NCBI RefSeq assembly: GCF_900117455.1
Contig: NZ_FPHO01000003.1
Coordinates: 1,330,501 to 1,394,500 of the forward strand
Source of the DNA: Hyphomicrobium sp. CS1GBMeth3
Lineage (GTDB): Bacteria > Pseudomonadota > Alphaproteobacteria > Rhizobiales > Hyphomicrobiaceae
Reading direction: 5' to 3'
DNA: 64,000 nucleotides
Part shown: piece by piece, positions 47,647 through 57,722 of the stretch
Numbering within the stretch: the first letter of the stretch is position 1
Layout: the number at the start of each line of letters is the position of its first letter
Notes under the pieces: model-generated
Database searches by the model: none
What the model was told of the DNA's origin: nothing
What the model saw: only the letters and a program-made list of their open reading frames with translations
Position numbers and translations under genes: made by a program

Positions 47647-48543
47647 TCAGCCGCCCTGCGAGCCGGTGAGGCGCATGCGGATATAGTCGAGCTGATCGAA
47701 GTTTCCATACTTGATGATCAGATTGCCGCTCTCGCCGGAGCCGCGTTTGACCTCGACCCTGAGCCCGAGCGTATCGGCCAGCTCCTTCTCGAACGCCTTC
47801 GTATCCGGATCTTTCTCGCGAGCTTTGCGGGCGCCACCCGTCGAGCCGGCAACCCCGATCGGCCCAGCCTGCGCCAGCGCCTCCGCTTCGCGCACGTTGA
47901 GGTTCTGCTCGAGAATCCGCTGCGCCAGAGCCTCCGCATCCTCGCGGCCGACCAGCGTGCGCGCATGTCCGGCCGTAAGCTTGCCTTCCTGCACAAACGT
48001 CTGAACGGAAGCGGGCAGCTTCAGAAGGCGCAGCGTATTGGCCACATGGCTGCGGCTCTTGCCGATAATCTCCGAAACCTGCTCCTGGCTATAGTCGAAG
48101 CGCTCGATGAGCTCCCGGTAGCCGTTCGCCTCCTCGATCGCGTTGAGATCGGCGCGCTGCACGTTCTCGATGATCGCGAGCTCGAGCATCTCTCGATCGG
48201 AGAGGTCCCGCACGATGACCGGCACCATGTGAACGCCGGCTTTCTGCGACGCGCGCCAGCGACGCTCGCCGGCCACGATTTCGTAAGCCTGCGCTTCATC
48301 TGGATGCGGCCGAACGACGATGGGTTGTACGAGCCCCTTGGTGCGGATGGAGTCCGCGAGCTCTGCCAGATCCTGCTCCGCGAAATCCTTGCGCGGGTTG
48401 AAGCGGCTGCTGCGCATCTGCGCGACCGAGAGCATCCGCTGCTCACCCTCGACCGGAACACGCGGCTGGCTCGCCTGCGGCGTCTCCCCGATTAGCGAAG
48501 CCAGACCACGGCCGAGCCGGCTTTTTGGTAGCGGAGAGTTCAT
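47647..48543 (-). CDS. parB: Chromosome-partitioning protein ParB
   Basis: 298 residues. N-terminal LGRGLASLIG (ParA-contact), the CTPase/ParB core with LADSIRTKGLVQPIVVRP and EIVAGERRWRASQKAG (GERRxR), then the helix-turn-helix FDYSQEQVSEIIGKSRSHVANTLRLL that reads parS. The C-terminal dimerisation part ends at the stop. ATG 48543 starts MNSPLPKSRLG. Six parS-type sites lie within 7 kb, so its substrate is in this window. Confidence 0.96.
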   Translation of the reverse strand: MNSPLPKSRLGRGLASLIGETPQASQPRVPVEGEQRMLSVAQMRSSRFNPRKDFAEQDLAELADSIRTKGLVQPIVVRPHPDEAQAYEIVAGERRWRASQKAGVHMVPVIVRDLSDREMLELAIIENVQRADLNAIEEANGYRELIERFDYSQEQVSEIIGKSRSHVANTLRLLKLPASVQTFVQEGKLTAGHARTLVGREDAEALAQRILEQNLNVREAEALAQAGPIGVAGSTGGARKAREKDPDTKAFEKELADTLGLRVEVKRGSGESGNLIIKYGNFDQLDYIRMRLTGSQGG

Positions 48544-48580
48544 GGCGGCTGCCCTGTATTTTATCGTTAGATAGAGAATA

Positions 48581-49405
48581 TTACGCAGCTTTATTCTGAC
48601 GCTCGCGTTCGATGATCTCGGTAGCGAGGCGGATGTAGGCTTGGCTTCCCGCGCAATCATAATCGTAAAGCAGGATCGGCTTGCCGTGCGACGGCGCCTC
48701 GGCGACGCGCGTATTCCGCGGAATAACGGACTCGTAGACTTTCGAGCCGAAAAACGCGCGAACCTCCTGCGCAACCTCGCGCGACAGCGTGGTCCGCGCG
48801 TCATGCATGGTCAGAACCACGCCCTGGATCTCGAGGCTAGGATTGAGCGTAGCCCGGATCTGATCGATGGTTTCCTTGAGCTGCGAAATGCCCTCCAGCG
48901 CGAAGAATTCGCACTGAACCGGCACCAGAACGGCGTCCGCAGCCGCGAGCGCGTTGAGCGTCAGGATGTTGAGCGACGGCGGGCAGTCGATCAGAACGTA
49001 GCGATAGCTCTGATCCGCGGGTTTGCCCGCCTGCTGGGCCGCCAGGGCCGCCACGGCGTCGCGCAGCTTGTAAGCCCGGCTCGCCTCACCGGAAAGATCC
49101 GATTCAAGCCCGACCAGGTCCTGGTTCGCCGGAACCACGGCGAGCCCCGGGATTGCCGTCGGCACGGCCACCTCGGCGAGACTCGCATTGCCGATAACAG
49201 CGTCGTAGGAGGTCCGCGAGCGGCCTTCGGGCGGCACGCCGAGGCCAGTCGAGGCGTTTCCCTGCGGGTCGAGGTCGATAACGAGCACGCGCTCGCCGAT
49301 AGCGGCCAGCGCCGTTCCGAGATTGATTGCCGTGGTCGTTTTGCCGACGCCGCCCTTCTGATTGGCGATCGCCAGCGTCCTGAGCTTGGGTCCTGGGCCT
49401 GTCAC
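48581..49405 (-). CDS. parA: Chromosome-partitioning ATPase ParA
   Basis: 274 residues. Deviant Walker A KGGVGKTTTAINLG (about 18-31), Walker A' DLDPQGNASTG (about 44-54) and Walker B DCPPSLNILTLNAL. It drives origin segregation by DNA-bound ATP cycling with ParB. The start is GTG 49405, four bases after the rsmG stop; parB follows 37 bp downstream. Order parA-parB after rsmG-mnmG is standard. Confidence 0.96.
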   Translation of the reverse strand: MTGPGPKLRTLAIANQKGGVGKTTTAINLGTALAAIGERVLVIDLDPQGNASTGLGVPPEGRSRTSYDAVIGNASLAEVAVPTAIPGLAVVPANQDLVGLESDLSGEASRAYKLRDAVAALAAQQAGKPADQSYRYVLIDCPPSLNILTLNALAAADAVLVPVQCEFFALEGISQLKETIDQIRATLNPSLEIQGVVLTMHDARTTLSREVAQEVRAFFGSKVYESVIPRNTRVAEAPSHGKPILLYDYDCAGSQAYIRLATEIIERERQNKAA

Positions 49406-49409
49406 GGGA

Positions 49410-50138
49410 CTAACCCTCCGTCCTCGCAGCCAAATTTCGTATGATCACAATACGCGCCTCCGCCTCGGTCAGACTTGGGACAAGCGCGCAATCGAAATCG
49501 AATCGCTTTTTTGCCTCCTCTATTTCTATCCCGGCTTCGCGACCCTTTGGAAACAGGGCAACGGTCGAGGGAGAAAAAAACGGCAAGGCAAGCCCCAGGA
49601 GCTTCGGCAGCGGCGCCAGAGCGCGCGCTGTGATTGCGTCTCTTATCGGAGAGTTAGCCTGAGTCGCGCACTTTTCGCTCCGCTCGGCCCGAATCTCCAC
49701 AGCAACCCCTGTTTTTCGGGCCACCTCGCCGAGGAAGGCGGCCTTCCGGACATCGCTTTCGACCAGCGTCATGCGGGCCGCGGGGTCCCGTTCGGCCAGC
49801 ATAATGGCCAGAACCAGGCCGGGGAAACCCGCCCCGGAGCCAAGATCCAGCCAGCTTTTTCCTCCCTGCGGTTCGGCCGCGGGCACCAACCCTGGCTCTT
49901 GCCCGCCGGGCGGAGGAAAAAACGGAGGCTCGAGCCCCAGCGCCAAAAGCTGAGCCGAATCCGCGAAGTGCCGATGCCAGACCTGATCCAAAGTCGCTGG
50001 CGCTACGAGATTGATGGTCTTCTGCCAGGTCTTAAGCAGCGCCTCATAAGTCCTGAGGCGGTCGAGCGTTTCACGTGAAACCCCGAACGCGTCCTGGAAG
50101 GCCTCGGGCGTATTGATGCGGCCGCCAGCCGGCGTCAT
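49410..50138 (-). CDS. rsmG: 16S rRNA (guanine527-N7)-methyltransferase
   Basis: 242 residues. SAM-binding motif [17 protein letters not shown] (about 94-112), [16 protein letters not shown] and [22 protein letters not shown] follow the GidB family. Unusually for a coding sequence, its codons for VSRET (about residues 20-24) form a perfect parS site. ATG 50138 overlaps the mnmG stop by four bases. Confidence 0.95.
   Translation of the reverse strand: MTPAGGRINTPEAFQDAFGVSRETLDRLRTYEALLKTWQKTINLVAPATLDQVWHRHFADSAQLLALGLEPPFFPPPGGQEPGLVPAAEPQGGKSWLDLGSGAGFPGLVLAIMLAERDPAARMTLVESDVRKAAFLGEVARKTGVAVEIRAERSEKCATQANSPIRDAITARALAPLPKLLGLALPFFSPSTVALFPKGREAGIEIEEAKKRFDFDCALVPSLTEAEARIVIIRNLAARTEG
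50068..50081. promoter_or_regulatory. parS site inside rsmG coding sequence
   Basis: GTTTCACGTGAAAC, a perfect 14-bp palindrome equal to the core of the bacterial parS consensus. It is used as codons Val-Ser-Arg-Glu-Thr near the rsmG N-terminus. Confidence 0.9.
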
Positions 50139-52009
50139 GACGCCTTTTTCCGCTGCGTTTGCTTTTTGACGGCGGCCAGAACGAGCATCAGCGCGGCCGG
50201 GGTCATCCCCTCGATGCGCCCGGCCTGCGCCAGCGTCGCCGGCCGCTGCGCCGAAAGCTTCTGCACGAGCTCACCCTTGAGCCCGGCCAGAGTTGCATAA
50301 TCAAATTTGGCCGGAATGGCGATGGCTTCGTCCTTGCGGAGCGCGGCCACGTCGACCTCCTGCCGTTTGACGTAGGAATCGTAGCGAGCGTCAATTTCGG
50401 TTTGCGCCGCGATCTTTGGATCGACGGATTTCAGCTCAGGCCAGATCTCAGCCAGCCGCGCGAAGCTCATGTCAGGATAAGACAGAATTTCGAACGCGGT
50501 TCGCCGCCGCCCATCCTTGTTAATTTCGATTCCGTTTCGTTCCGCTTCTCGCGGTGTGAGCGTTTTTTGAGAAAGAACATTAGCAAGTAATGCTAACTCA
50601 TTGTTTTTACTTGAATACGAACGTGAACGAATCGTGCTCACACAGCCCAATTCGGCGCCTAAAGGCGTCAAACGCTGATCCGCATTGTCGGCCCGCAGCC
50701 GCAACCGGTACTCGGCGCGCGAGGTGAACATGCGATAGGGCTCGGTGACCCCGCGCGTCACCAGATCGTCGATCATGACGCCCAGATACGCGTCCGCGCG
50801 CGACACAACGAACGTTTTTTGCCCGCCACTGGCCGCCAAAGCCGCGTTTATACCGGCCGCAACACCCTGCGCGCCCGCTTCTTCGTACCCCGTGGTGCCG
50901 TTGATCTGCCCGGCGAGGAACAAACGCGAGAGCCGCTTCGTCTCGAGCGTCGGCAGAAGCTCGCGCGGATCGACATAATCGTACTCGATCGCGTAACCAG
51001 GACGCTTTAAGATAACGGACTTAAGCCCTGGAAGAGTCTTGAGAAAAGACTCTTGTACATCGGCGGGAAGCGAGGTCGAGACGCCGTTCGGATAGACCGT
51101 ATCGTCATCCAATCCTTCCGGCTCCAGGAACACCTGATGCGCCTCGCGGTCGGCGAACCGCACCACCTTGTCCTCGATCGACGGGCAGTAGCGCGGCCCG
51201 CGCGAGGCGATCTGCCCCGAATACATCGGCGAGCGCGCGAGATTGGCGCGGATGATCGCATGCGTTTCGGCAGTGGTCGACGTGACCGCACACGTCACTT
51301 GGCGGTTGGTGATCCTGTCGGTCAGAAACGAGAACGGCACCGGATCAGCGTCCGCCGCCTGCTGTCGCAGCGAATCCCAATCGATCGAGCTGCGTGCGAG
51401 CCGCGCGGGTGTGCCCGTCTTGAGCCGCCCCATGCGCAGGCCGAGCCCATATAGCCGCTCCGAGAGCTTCAGCGCAGGCGCATCGCCGACGCGTCCTGCA
51501 GGCTGAGTTTTATCGCCTAAATGGATGAGGCCATTGAGAAAAGTGCCGGTGGTCAAAACCACGGCGCCGGCCCGGATCTCCTCGCCGGCTTGCGTGATCA
51601 CACCTTCGACCACGCTTCCATCGACAATGAGATCCTCGACCGCACCTTCGAGCACCATGAGGCCGTCGGTTGTGCGTACGGCCTGCTGCATGGCTTCGCG
51701 ATAAAGCTTTCGATCTGCCTGCGCACGCGGCCCCTGCACCGCCGGTCCGCGCGAACGATTGAGCAGCCGGAACTGGATGCCCGCCGCATCCGCGACGCGC
51801 CCCATGAGCCCGTCGAGCGCATCTATCTCGCGCACCAGATGGCCTTTTCCGAGCCCACCGATCGCCGGATTGCAGGACATCTCGCCGACGGTCTCGAACC
51901 GATGCGTAACAAGCGCAACCGATGCGCCCATGCGTGCAGCCGCGGCGGCCGCTTCCACGCCCGCATGCCCGCCGCCGACGACGATCACATCGAAGGTCTG
52001 CCCGGCCAT
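50135..52009 (-). CDS. mnmG: tRNA U34 carboxymethylaminomethyl modification enzyme MnmG
   Basis: 624 residues. FAD motif [19 protein letters not shown] at the N-terminus; [21 protein letters not shown] (about 45-65) and [12 protein letters not shown] (about 270) are family signatures. The C-terminal helical part binds MnmE. Together they modify U34 of tRNAs for Lys, Glu, Gln, Leu and Arg. It normally lies beside mnmE; here 2.1 kb of unrelated DNA with parS sites separates them. Confidence 0.96.
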   Translation of the reverse strand: MAGQTFDVIVVGGGHAGVEAAAAAARMGASVALVTHRFETVGEMSCNPAIGGLGKGHLVREIDALDGLMGRVADAAGIQFRLLNRSRGPAVQGPRAQADRKLYREAMQQAVRTTDGLMVLEGAVEDLIVDGSVVEGVITQAGEEIRAGAVVLTTGTFLNGLIHLGDKTQPAGRVGDAPALKLSERLYGLGLRMGRLKTGTPARLARSSIDWDSLRQQAADADPVPFSFLTDRITNRQVTCAVTSTTAETHAIIRANLARSPMYSGQIASRGPRYCPSIEDKVVRFADREAHQVFLEPEGLDDDTVYPNGVSTSLPADVQESFLKTLPGLKSVILKRPGYAIEYDYVDPRELLPTLETKRLSRLFLAGQINGTTGYEEAGAQGVAAGINAALAASGGQKTFVVSRADAYLGVMIDDLVTRGVTEPYRMFTSRAEYRLRLRADNADQRLTPLGAELGCVSTIRSRSYSSKNNELALLANVLSQKTLTPREAERNGIEINKDGRRRTAFEILSYPDMSFARLAEIWPELKSVDPKIAAQTEIDARYDSYVKRQEVDVAALRKDEAIAIPAKFDYATLAGLKGELVQKLSAQRPATLAQAGRIEGMTPAALMLVLAAVKKQTQRKKAS

Positions 52010-52237
52010 TGCCGATCACCTACCAACCCGCTTCAAGGTAGCGGACAGATACAGGACGCTCATCGCGGGGTCAAAGCGACCACATGGGCGCGACCCTATC
52101 GCCATGACGCGCAAAAATGCTCATCAGACGTTTCATGTGGATAGCACCAGTGATGCACAACCCGCGCTTTATTCAACCACGGCGGCGCCTTTTTGCGAGA
52201 TCTACGCTTGCTCCCTACCGCGCGGTTGGAGCAACGG

Positions 52238-52675
52238 ATGCGGAAAGTTTGTATCGGGTTCTTTGTGGCGTTGACGCTGTCCGCCTGCGCTGGTCGCATT
52301 CCGCAACCCACGCCTTTGGCACTTGCCTCCGATCCACAACTCGACTGCGACGCCATCAAGGCGGAGACGACGCGCAACAATCGGAAGATCTCAGACCTCG
52401 CCATCGAGCAGAGCTGGAAGATGGGCCAGAACGCCGTCGCCGGCATCGTCGGTTTCATGGTCTGGCCGGCCTGGCTCGGGATGGATCTGCAGAACGCCGC
52501 AGGCAAGGAGGCCCACGCGCTATCCCAGCGCAACGAATACCTGCTGTCGCTAGCATCCGACCGCTGCGAGCCCACCACGCAGACAGCTCACAATGGCAGC
52601 CGCATCGAGCCGTTCATGTCGCCGCTTGCTACGAGCCACGAGATCCTCTCCGGCGTCAGCTTCACAAGCCACTAA
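52238..52675 (+). CDS. Small lipoprotein of unknown function
   Basis: 145 residues. The signal peptide ends in the lipobox LSAC (cysteine near residue 18). The body has CDAIKAETTRNNRKISDLAI and a hydrophobic stretch GQNAVAGIVGFMVWPAWLGM that may be a membrane segment, then KEAHALSQRNEYLLSLASDRC. Two other cysteines may form a disulfide. A decayed copy of the same protein lies just downstream. GGAG precedes ATG 52238. Function unknown. Confidence 0.75.
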   Translation: MRKVCIGFFVALTLSACAGRIPQPTPLALASDPQLDCDAIKAETTRNNRKISDLAIEQSWKMGQNAVAGIVGFMVWPAWLGMDLQNAAGKEAHALSQRNEYLLSLASDRCEPTTQTAHNGSRIEPFMSPLATSHEILSGVSFTSH

Positions 52676-52688
52676 CCCCAGCACCGAG

Positions 52689-52704
52689 TGATTCACGTGA
52701 AACA
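52689..52704 (+). promoter_or_regulatory. parS site 2
   Basis: TGATTCACGTGAAACA, one mismatch in the left arm from the symmetric consensus. Just past the lipoprotein gene; one of five intergenic sites in the same orientation. Confidence 0.8.
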
Positions 52705-52831
52705 TGGCTGCTCCAAACACCAGCCCTGAACAATTGTGTTGATAGCCCGCCCACCAACAAATCAGTCAGTCACCAGGTCTTATGGCGGCCGAGGGGCACA
52801 AATAGGCTCAACCCCATATTTTAGGGGTTGG

Positions 52832-53156
52832 ATGATGTTGAAATTCATTTTCGTGATGGTCGTTAGTCGTTCAAGCAGTCGATCTGACCATGACATGCGA
52901 ACAAATCCAGGCGGAAGCCAAGATCAACAACGATCGGATTTCCGACCTCGCAACCGAGCAGGGTGGAAGGTAGGCCAAAACGTTGCCGCGGGCGTCGTTG
53001 GCCTATTCATGGACGGTGTGGTTCGGAATGGACTTTCAGGACGCCGCCGGAAAAGAGGCAAAAGCGCTGTCACAACGACACGAGTACCTGATGACGCTCG
53101 CTAAGACCCGGTGTGCCAATCCCATGGAGACAGCGAGTGTCCCCGCCTATCAATAG
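52832..53156 (+). pseudogene. Decayed paralogue of the upstream lipoprotein
   Basis: Pieces of the neighbouring lipoprotein appear in three different frames. TCEQIQAEAKINNDRISDLA matches CDAIKAETTRNNRKISDLAI; WKVGQNVAAGVVGL matches WKMGQNAVAGIVGF; and FGMDFQDAAGKEAKALSQRH then EYLMTLAKTRC match LGMDLQNAAGKEAHALSQRN and EYLLSLASDRC. At least two frameshifts separate them, and the signal peptide is degenerate. It ends at TAG 53154-53156. It is most likely a tandem duplicate that has lost function. Confidence 0.82.
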
Positions 53157-53170
53157 GTGCCATTCGAATG

Positions 53171-53186
53171 TGATTCACGTGAAACA
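53171..53186 (+). promoter_or_regulatory. parS site 3
   Basis: TGATTCACGTGAAACA, identical to site 2, just after the pseudogene. Confidence 0.8.
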
Positions 53187-53213
53187 CCACCGCGATCATT
53201 TCCGCCAAATTTT

Positions 53214-53229
53214 GGATTCACGTGAAACA
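53214..53229 (+). promoter_or_regulatory. parS site 4
   Basis: GGATTCACGTGAAACA, 43 bp from site 3 and in the same orientation. Confidence 0.78.
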
Positions 53230-53280
53230 TTGATTTCGAACGGCCCCAAATTTTGGGTGCCATGGCATCCGCAAAACAGA

Positions 53281-53952
53281 TCAGCGATGCCGCCCGCTCC
53301 CTAAATCCGTGGGATCGGGCATATGTGAATTTTCGAGCTCGTCATTTGGACCATATCCATCCATGTCGTCGAGGACCGGCACATAACGGTCGAAGATTGC
53401 TTGGTCGAAGCATTGCAGGTGAAGGTGGGGAAACCAGACGCCGTTCTCGCGCGGCTTGCCGATAAACCCGACCCGGCTTCCACGCTGGAGTACGTCGCCA
53501 GGTTCCGGAAGTCGTGCGTGCGCGAGGTGGCCCATGAGGTAGTAGCCCGCGCCTCGATAGGGATTGTCGAGCTGCACGAACACGCATCCGCCCCAACCTC
53601 CGTAAGAGGTATCGCGCACCACGCGCAGAACCCTTCCGCCAGCTGGAGCCACCACCTCGGTGCCGGCCGGAACGTTGTAGTCGACTGCGGTGTGCCGCAT
53701 CTTATCGGGGTCGTGATAATGCCCGCGCCATAGGTGATCACGCGGTTCCATGTATCCACCGTACGTGAAGTCGACGCCCTTGCGACGCGCATCCGCTTCC
53801 ACCCAAGCTTGGCAGTAAGCAGGATCGTTGAGCGGATTGGGAGAGGCCGTCGCAACGGCAGGATCCGCCTTGGCCTCAGCGGCCAAGTTCGTATACGCCC
53901 ACCGCGCGGCGACGAGAGCTGGAAATATCGCTGGTATCGCCGCCGACGTCAT
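53281..53952 (-). CDS. M23-family metallopeptidase domain protein
   Basis: 223 residues. LytM-like core: HTAVDYNVPAGTEVVAPAGG (HxxxD zinc ligands) and FPHLHLQC (HxH zinc ligands), so an active peptidoglycan endopeptidase is possible. The N-terminus has a hydrophobic alanine-rich stretch, perhaps an uncleaved anchor or signal. A cysteine follows the HLH motif, unusual for the family. It sits between parS sites 4 and 5, separated from any cell-wall operon. Confidence 0.85.
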   Translation of the reverse strand: MTSAAIPAIFPALVAARWAYTNLAAEAKADPAVATASPNPLNDPAYCQAWVEADARRKGVDFTYGGYMEPRDHLWRGHYHDPDKMRHTAVDYNVPAGTEVVAPAGGRVLRVVRDTSYGGWGGCVFVQLDNPYRGAGYYLMGHLAHARLPEPGDVLQRGSRVGFIGKPRENGVWFPHLHLQCFDQAIFDRYVPVLDDMDGYGPNDELENSHMPDPTDLGSGRHR

Positions 53953-54030
53953 TCACCGAAACTCACTTATCTTAAAAGGAATGACAAACGGTCGGTATTC
54001 CGTCTCATCGATAGTCACACGCCACCAAAA

Positions 54031-54046
54031 CGATTCACGTGAAACA
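54031..54046 (+). promoter_or_regulatory. parS site 5
   Basis: CGATTCACGTGAAACA, upstream of the M23 gene and in the same orientation as sites 2-4. Confidence 0.78.
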
Positions 54047-54073
54047 CCTGATGCCGATCCTTCACCCGGAAAT

Positions 54074-54089
54074 GGATTCACGTGAAACA
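54074..54089 (+). promoter_or_regulatory. parS site 6
   Basis: GGATTCACGTGAAACA, 43 bp from site 5 (the same spacing as sites 3 and 4), just after the mnmE stop. Confidence 0.78.
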
Positions 54090-54114
54090 TCCCGTGCCGC
54101 TTCACCGTCCGCAT

Positions 54115-55464
54115 CTATTTCCCGATGCAGAACCGACCGAAGATGTGATCGAGCACATCCTCCACGTCCACGCGGCCCGTGATGCGCCCCAGCGCGTCCG
54201 CCGCCCGCCGCAGATCCTCGGCCCGCAGCTCCACCTCGTCGCGCGAGCCGGCAAGAAACGTGGCCAGGCTGTCGCGGCACGCTTCCACCAGGCGCCGGTG
54301 ACGGACCTGCGTCAGCACCGGCTCCCCTTGGTGACCGATGCGCTCGCGAGCGATCACCGTCAGCCGCTTGATGAGATCATCGAGACCCGCACCGGTCTTC
54401 ACCGAGAGCGGCACCATGTCGTCCGGAAGCGCCGGCGCTCCGTTGCCGTTCGACAGAAGATCGATCTTGTTGAGCACCAGCAGCGTCCGGTCGGCGAGCG
54501 GCGCAAGCTCCACCGGGATCGCCGTCTGCGGCGCCTCTGCCTCCGCGAGCCACAGCACGAGATCCGCGCCCTTCGCCACCTCGAGGCTGCGCCGCATGCC
54601 TTCGCGCTCGATGGCACCCTGTGTCTCGCGAAAGCCTGCCGTATCCGAGACGATCACCGGCAGCCCGCCGAGATCGAGACGCACCTCGATGACGTCGCGC
54701 GTCGTGCCCGCCTCCTCCGAGACGATGGCCGCATCCCGCCGCGCGATAGCGTTGAGCAGGCTCGACTTGCCCGCGTTGGGCGGCCCCGTCAGCGCGACGC
54801 GGAAACCGTCACGCAGGATCTCGCCGCGGTGACCGTCTGCGAGATGATTGATCATCGCCTGGTGAAGGACTGCGACGATGGCGGTCGCATCGGCGAACGT
54901 CTTGGCGCCGATGTCGGCTTCATCCGAGAAATCGAGCCCCGCCTCGATCAATCCCAGCGCTTCGACAAGGCTCGCGCGCCAGCCGTCGTAGAGATCCGAC
55001 AATGCACCCGAGGCCTGCGCCAGCGCCTGGCGCCGCTGGCCTTCCGTCTCGGCGTCGATGAGATCGGCGAGCCCCTCCACCTCCGCGAGATCGATCTTGC
55101 CGGATTCGAACGCACGCCGCGCGAACTCCCCAGGCTCGGCCATCCTGAGCCCGGGCACTAGGCTCAACGCCCCGAGCACGGCCTGCACCACGGCGCGCCC
55201 ACCGTGCAGGTAGAGCTCCGCCACATCTTCGCCGGTGAAGCTCTTGGGCTCCGGGAACCAGATCACCACGCCCCGGTCGAGCTTCTCGCCGCTCTCGGGA
55301 TGGCGGATGAAACGCCCTACGGCGCGGCGCGACTGCGGCCTCGGCCCCGCCATGAAATCCATGACGCGCCCCGCCCCCGGACCCGAAACCCGCACCACGG
55401 CCACGCCGGCGCGCCCCTGGGCACTCGCCAGCGCAAAGATCGTCTGCTCGGGATCGTTGGCCAT
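54115..55464 (-). CDS. mnmE: tRNA modification GTPase MnmE
   Basis: 449 residues. The N-terminal tetrahydrofolate-binding domain starts [21 protein letters not shown]. The inserted G domain has [14 protein letters not shown] (about 222), DTAGFRET (about 270) and LNKIDLL. The protein ends with the conserved FCIGK (catalytic cysteine). It works with MnmG. Start ATG 55464. Confidence 0.96.
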   Translation of the reverse strand: MANDPEQTIFALASAQGRAGVAVVRVSGPGAGRVMDFMAGPRPQSRRAVGRFIRHPESGEKLDRGVVIWFPEPKSFTGEDVAELYLHGGRAVVQAVLGALSLVPGLRMAEPGEFARRAFESGKIDLAEVEGLADLIDAETEGQRRQALAQASGALSDLYDGWRASLVEALGLIEAGLDFSDEADIGAKTFADATAIVAVLHQAMINHLADGHRGEILRDGFRVALTGPPNAGKSSLLNAIARRDAAIVSEEAGTTRDVIEVRLDLGGLPVIVSDTAGFRETQGAIEREGMRRSLEVAKGADLVLWLAEAEAPQTAIPVELAPLADRTLLVLNKIDLLSNGNGAPALPDDMVPLSVKTGAGLDDLIKRLTVIARERIGHQGEPVLTQVRHRRLVEACRDSLATFLAGSRDEVELRAEDLRRAADALGRITGRVDVEDVLDHIFGRFCIGK

Positions 55465-55555
55465 GATGGAACTTTATTCGGAACGCTTGCGGTCGCTTTG
55501 CGGGTTATCAAGAAGACCCCACATGAGACGCGATGAGAAACGACAGGACACTAGC

Positions 55556-57586
55556 ATGAGCCGCAACCGCCTGGGTGACGAGACGAGCCCATACCTTCTC
55601 CAGCACCGCGACAACCCGGTGCACTGGTGGGCATGGGGACCAGAGGCGCTCGCCGAGGCCAAGCGAACCGGCAAGCCGATCCTGCTCTCGATCGGATACT
55701 CCGCCTGCCACTGGTGCCACGTGATGGCCCACGAGAGCTTCGAGGACGAGGTGACGGCACGCGTGATGAACGATCACTTCGTGAGCATCAAGGTCGACCG
55801 CGAGGAGCGCCCCGACATCGATGCCATCTACATGGGAGCCCTTCACCGCCTGGGGCAGCAGGGCGGCTGGCCGCTGACCATGTTCCTCGACAGCGAAGCG
55901 CGCCCGTTCTGGGGTGGCACGTATTTCCCGAAGGTCCCGACCTTCGGCCGGCCCTCCTTCGTCGACGTGCTGGAGCGTCTTTCGGATATCTATCGCAACG
56001 AGCCGGAGAAGGTGGCCGGCAATGCCGACGCGCTGATGAAGTCGCTCGCCGAACAATCCGACCGCGGCGCCGGCCCGCGCGTCACCGATCAGATCCTGCG
56101 CGAGGTGACGATGCGGCTCGCTCGCGCCGTCGATCCCGTCCACGGCGGCATCGCGGGCGCACCAAAATTTCCGCAGTGGAGCTTCTTCTGGCTGCTCTGG
56201 CGCGGCGCCATCCGTTACCGCCACGAGCCCGCGAAGGCTGCGGTGGTGAAGACGCTCGAGCGGATGACCATGGGCGGCATCTACGATCACCTCGGTGGAG
56301 GCTTCGCGCGCTACTCGGTGGACGAGCTGTGGCTCGTCCCTCACTTCGAGAAGATGCTCTATGACAACGCGCTGCTGATCGATCTCATGACAGAGGTCTG
56401 GCGTGAGACGCAAAGCCCGCTGCTCGCCGAGCGCATCGCCGAGACGGTCGACTGGATTGCCCGCGAGATGGTCGTCGAGGGCGGCGGCTTCGCGTCTGCG
56501 CTCGATGCCGATTCCGAAGGCGAGGAAGGCAAGTTCTACGTCTGGACGCCCGAGGAAATCGATGAGGTGCTCGGACCCGACGACGGTGCCGTCTTCAAGC
56601 AGGCCTATGACGTCACGCCCGAAGGCAACTTCGAGGGCCACACGATATTGAACCGCTTGCACGCCGAGGGGCTCGGCACGCCCGACGAAGAAGCGAGGCT
56701 CCGCAAGCTCCGCGCGAAGCTGCTGGCCGCCCGCAGCAAGCGGGTGCGCCCCGGCTGGGATGACAAGGTCCTGGCCGACTGGAACGGGTTGATGATCGCC
56801 GCGCTCGCCCGTGCAGGCGTCGTCTTAGATCGTTCACCTTGGGTGACGATGGCCCGGCAAGCCTTCACCTTCGTCACGGAAAAGATGACCGTCTCCGGTC
56901 GCCTCCTTCACTCGGTTCGCCACGGAGCCGGCCGTGCCCCCGCGACCGCCACCGATTACGCCAATATGATCTGGGCGGCGTTGCGCCTCTACCAGGCGAC
57001 GGGCGAAACGGGCTACCTGGAGCAGGCTGTCCGCTGGGTCGAGATCCTGGATGAGCATTACTGGGCGAAGGATGTCGCCGGTTACTTCACCGCCGCCGAT
57101 GACACCCGCGATGTGATCGTGCGCCTGCGTACCGCAACCGATGATGCCACCCCCTCCGCCAATGCGACCATGGTCAGCAACCTCGCCGCGATCGGAACCG
57201 TGACCGGAGAGCAGCGTTACTTTGAACGGGCTGGATCGATCCTCGAGGCCTTCTCATCTGACCTTGCGCAGAACCTGGGCGGCCACACCGGTCTTCTCGG
57301 CGCGGCGATTGATGTCTTGGCTCCGCAACTCGTAGTCCTGATCGAGGGCGAGGAAATGAGCGGTGAATCCCTGAATAAAGTGTTGAAGCAACTTTCAGTT
57401 CCGGGTGCCATCGAGCTTGGAACGAAAGGCTCAGTCGGAGACATAGGTCCGTCTGCCCTGCGGGGTAAGTCGGCAGACGCAGGGCGGGCAACCGCCTACC
57501 TGTGCTCGGGCCCGCAATGCTCCCTTCCGATCACAAGCAGAAACGCCCTGCGACAACTGATCATCGACCAACGGTCGATTGTTTAA
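55556..57586 (+). CDS. Thioredoxin-domain protein of YyaL/SPATA20 family
   Basis: 676 residues. The N-terminal DUF255 thioredoxin-like domain has [20 protein letters not shown] (about 3-22) and [16 protein letters not shown] (about 47-62) with CHWC in the active-site position. The rest is an (alpha/alpha)6-type toroid (for example [20 protein letters not shown]). The family is found from bacteria to humans with unclear function. ATG 55556 was chosen; ATG 55523 is possible. Divergent from mnmE. Confidence 0.9.
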   Translation: MSRNRLGDETSPYLLQHRDNPVHWWAWGPEALAEAKRTGKPILLSIGYSACHWCHVMAHESFEDEVTARVMNDHFVSIKVDREERPDIDAIYMGALHRLGQQGGWPLTMFLDSEARPFWGGTYFPKVPTFGRPSFVDVLERLSDIYRNEPEKVAGNADALMKSLAEQSDRGAGPRVTDQILREVTMRLARAVDPVHGGIAGAPKFPQWSFFWLLWRGAIRYRHEPAKAAVVKTLERMTMGGIYDHLGGGFARYSVDELWLVPHFEKMLYDNALLIDLMTEVWRETQSPLLAERIAETVDWIAREMVVEGGGFASALDADSEGEEGKFYVWTPEEIDEVLGPDDGAVFKQAYDVTPEGNFEGHTILNRLHAEGLGTPDEEARLRKLRAKLLAARSKRVRPGWDDKVLADWNGLMIAALARAGVVLDRSPWVTMARQAFTFVTEKMTVSGRLLHSVRHGAGRAPATATDYANMIWAALRLYQATGETGYLEQAVRWVEILDEHYWAKDVAGYFTAADDTRDVIVRLRTATDDATPSANATMVSNLAAIGTVTGEQRYFERAGSILEAFSSDLAQNLGGHTGLLGAAIDVLAPQLVVLIEGEEMSGESLNKVLKQLSVPGAIELGTKGSVGDIGPSALRGKSADAGRATAYLCSGPQCSLPITSRNALRQLIIDQRSIV

Positions 57587-57722
57587 GATCAAAGTTTCTT
57601 ACGGCGGAAGTAACAAAAAATGCTGTGAAAACCGCGTTTAGCATAGTTAGAGTTCCGGCGAGCGAACCATACGCATCTAAGGGTATGAAAACGTCCGAGC
57701 TTTTGAAAGACACGAGGTGTTC

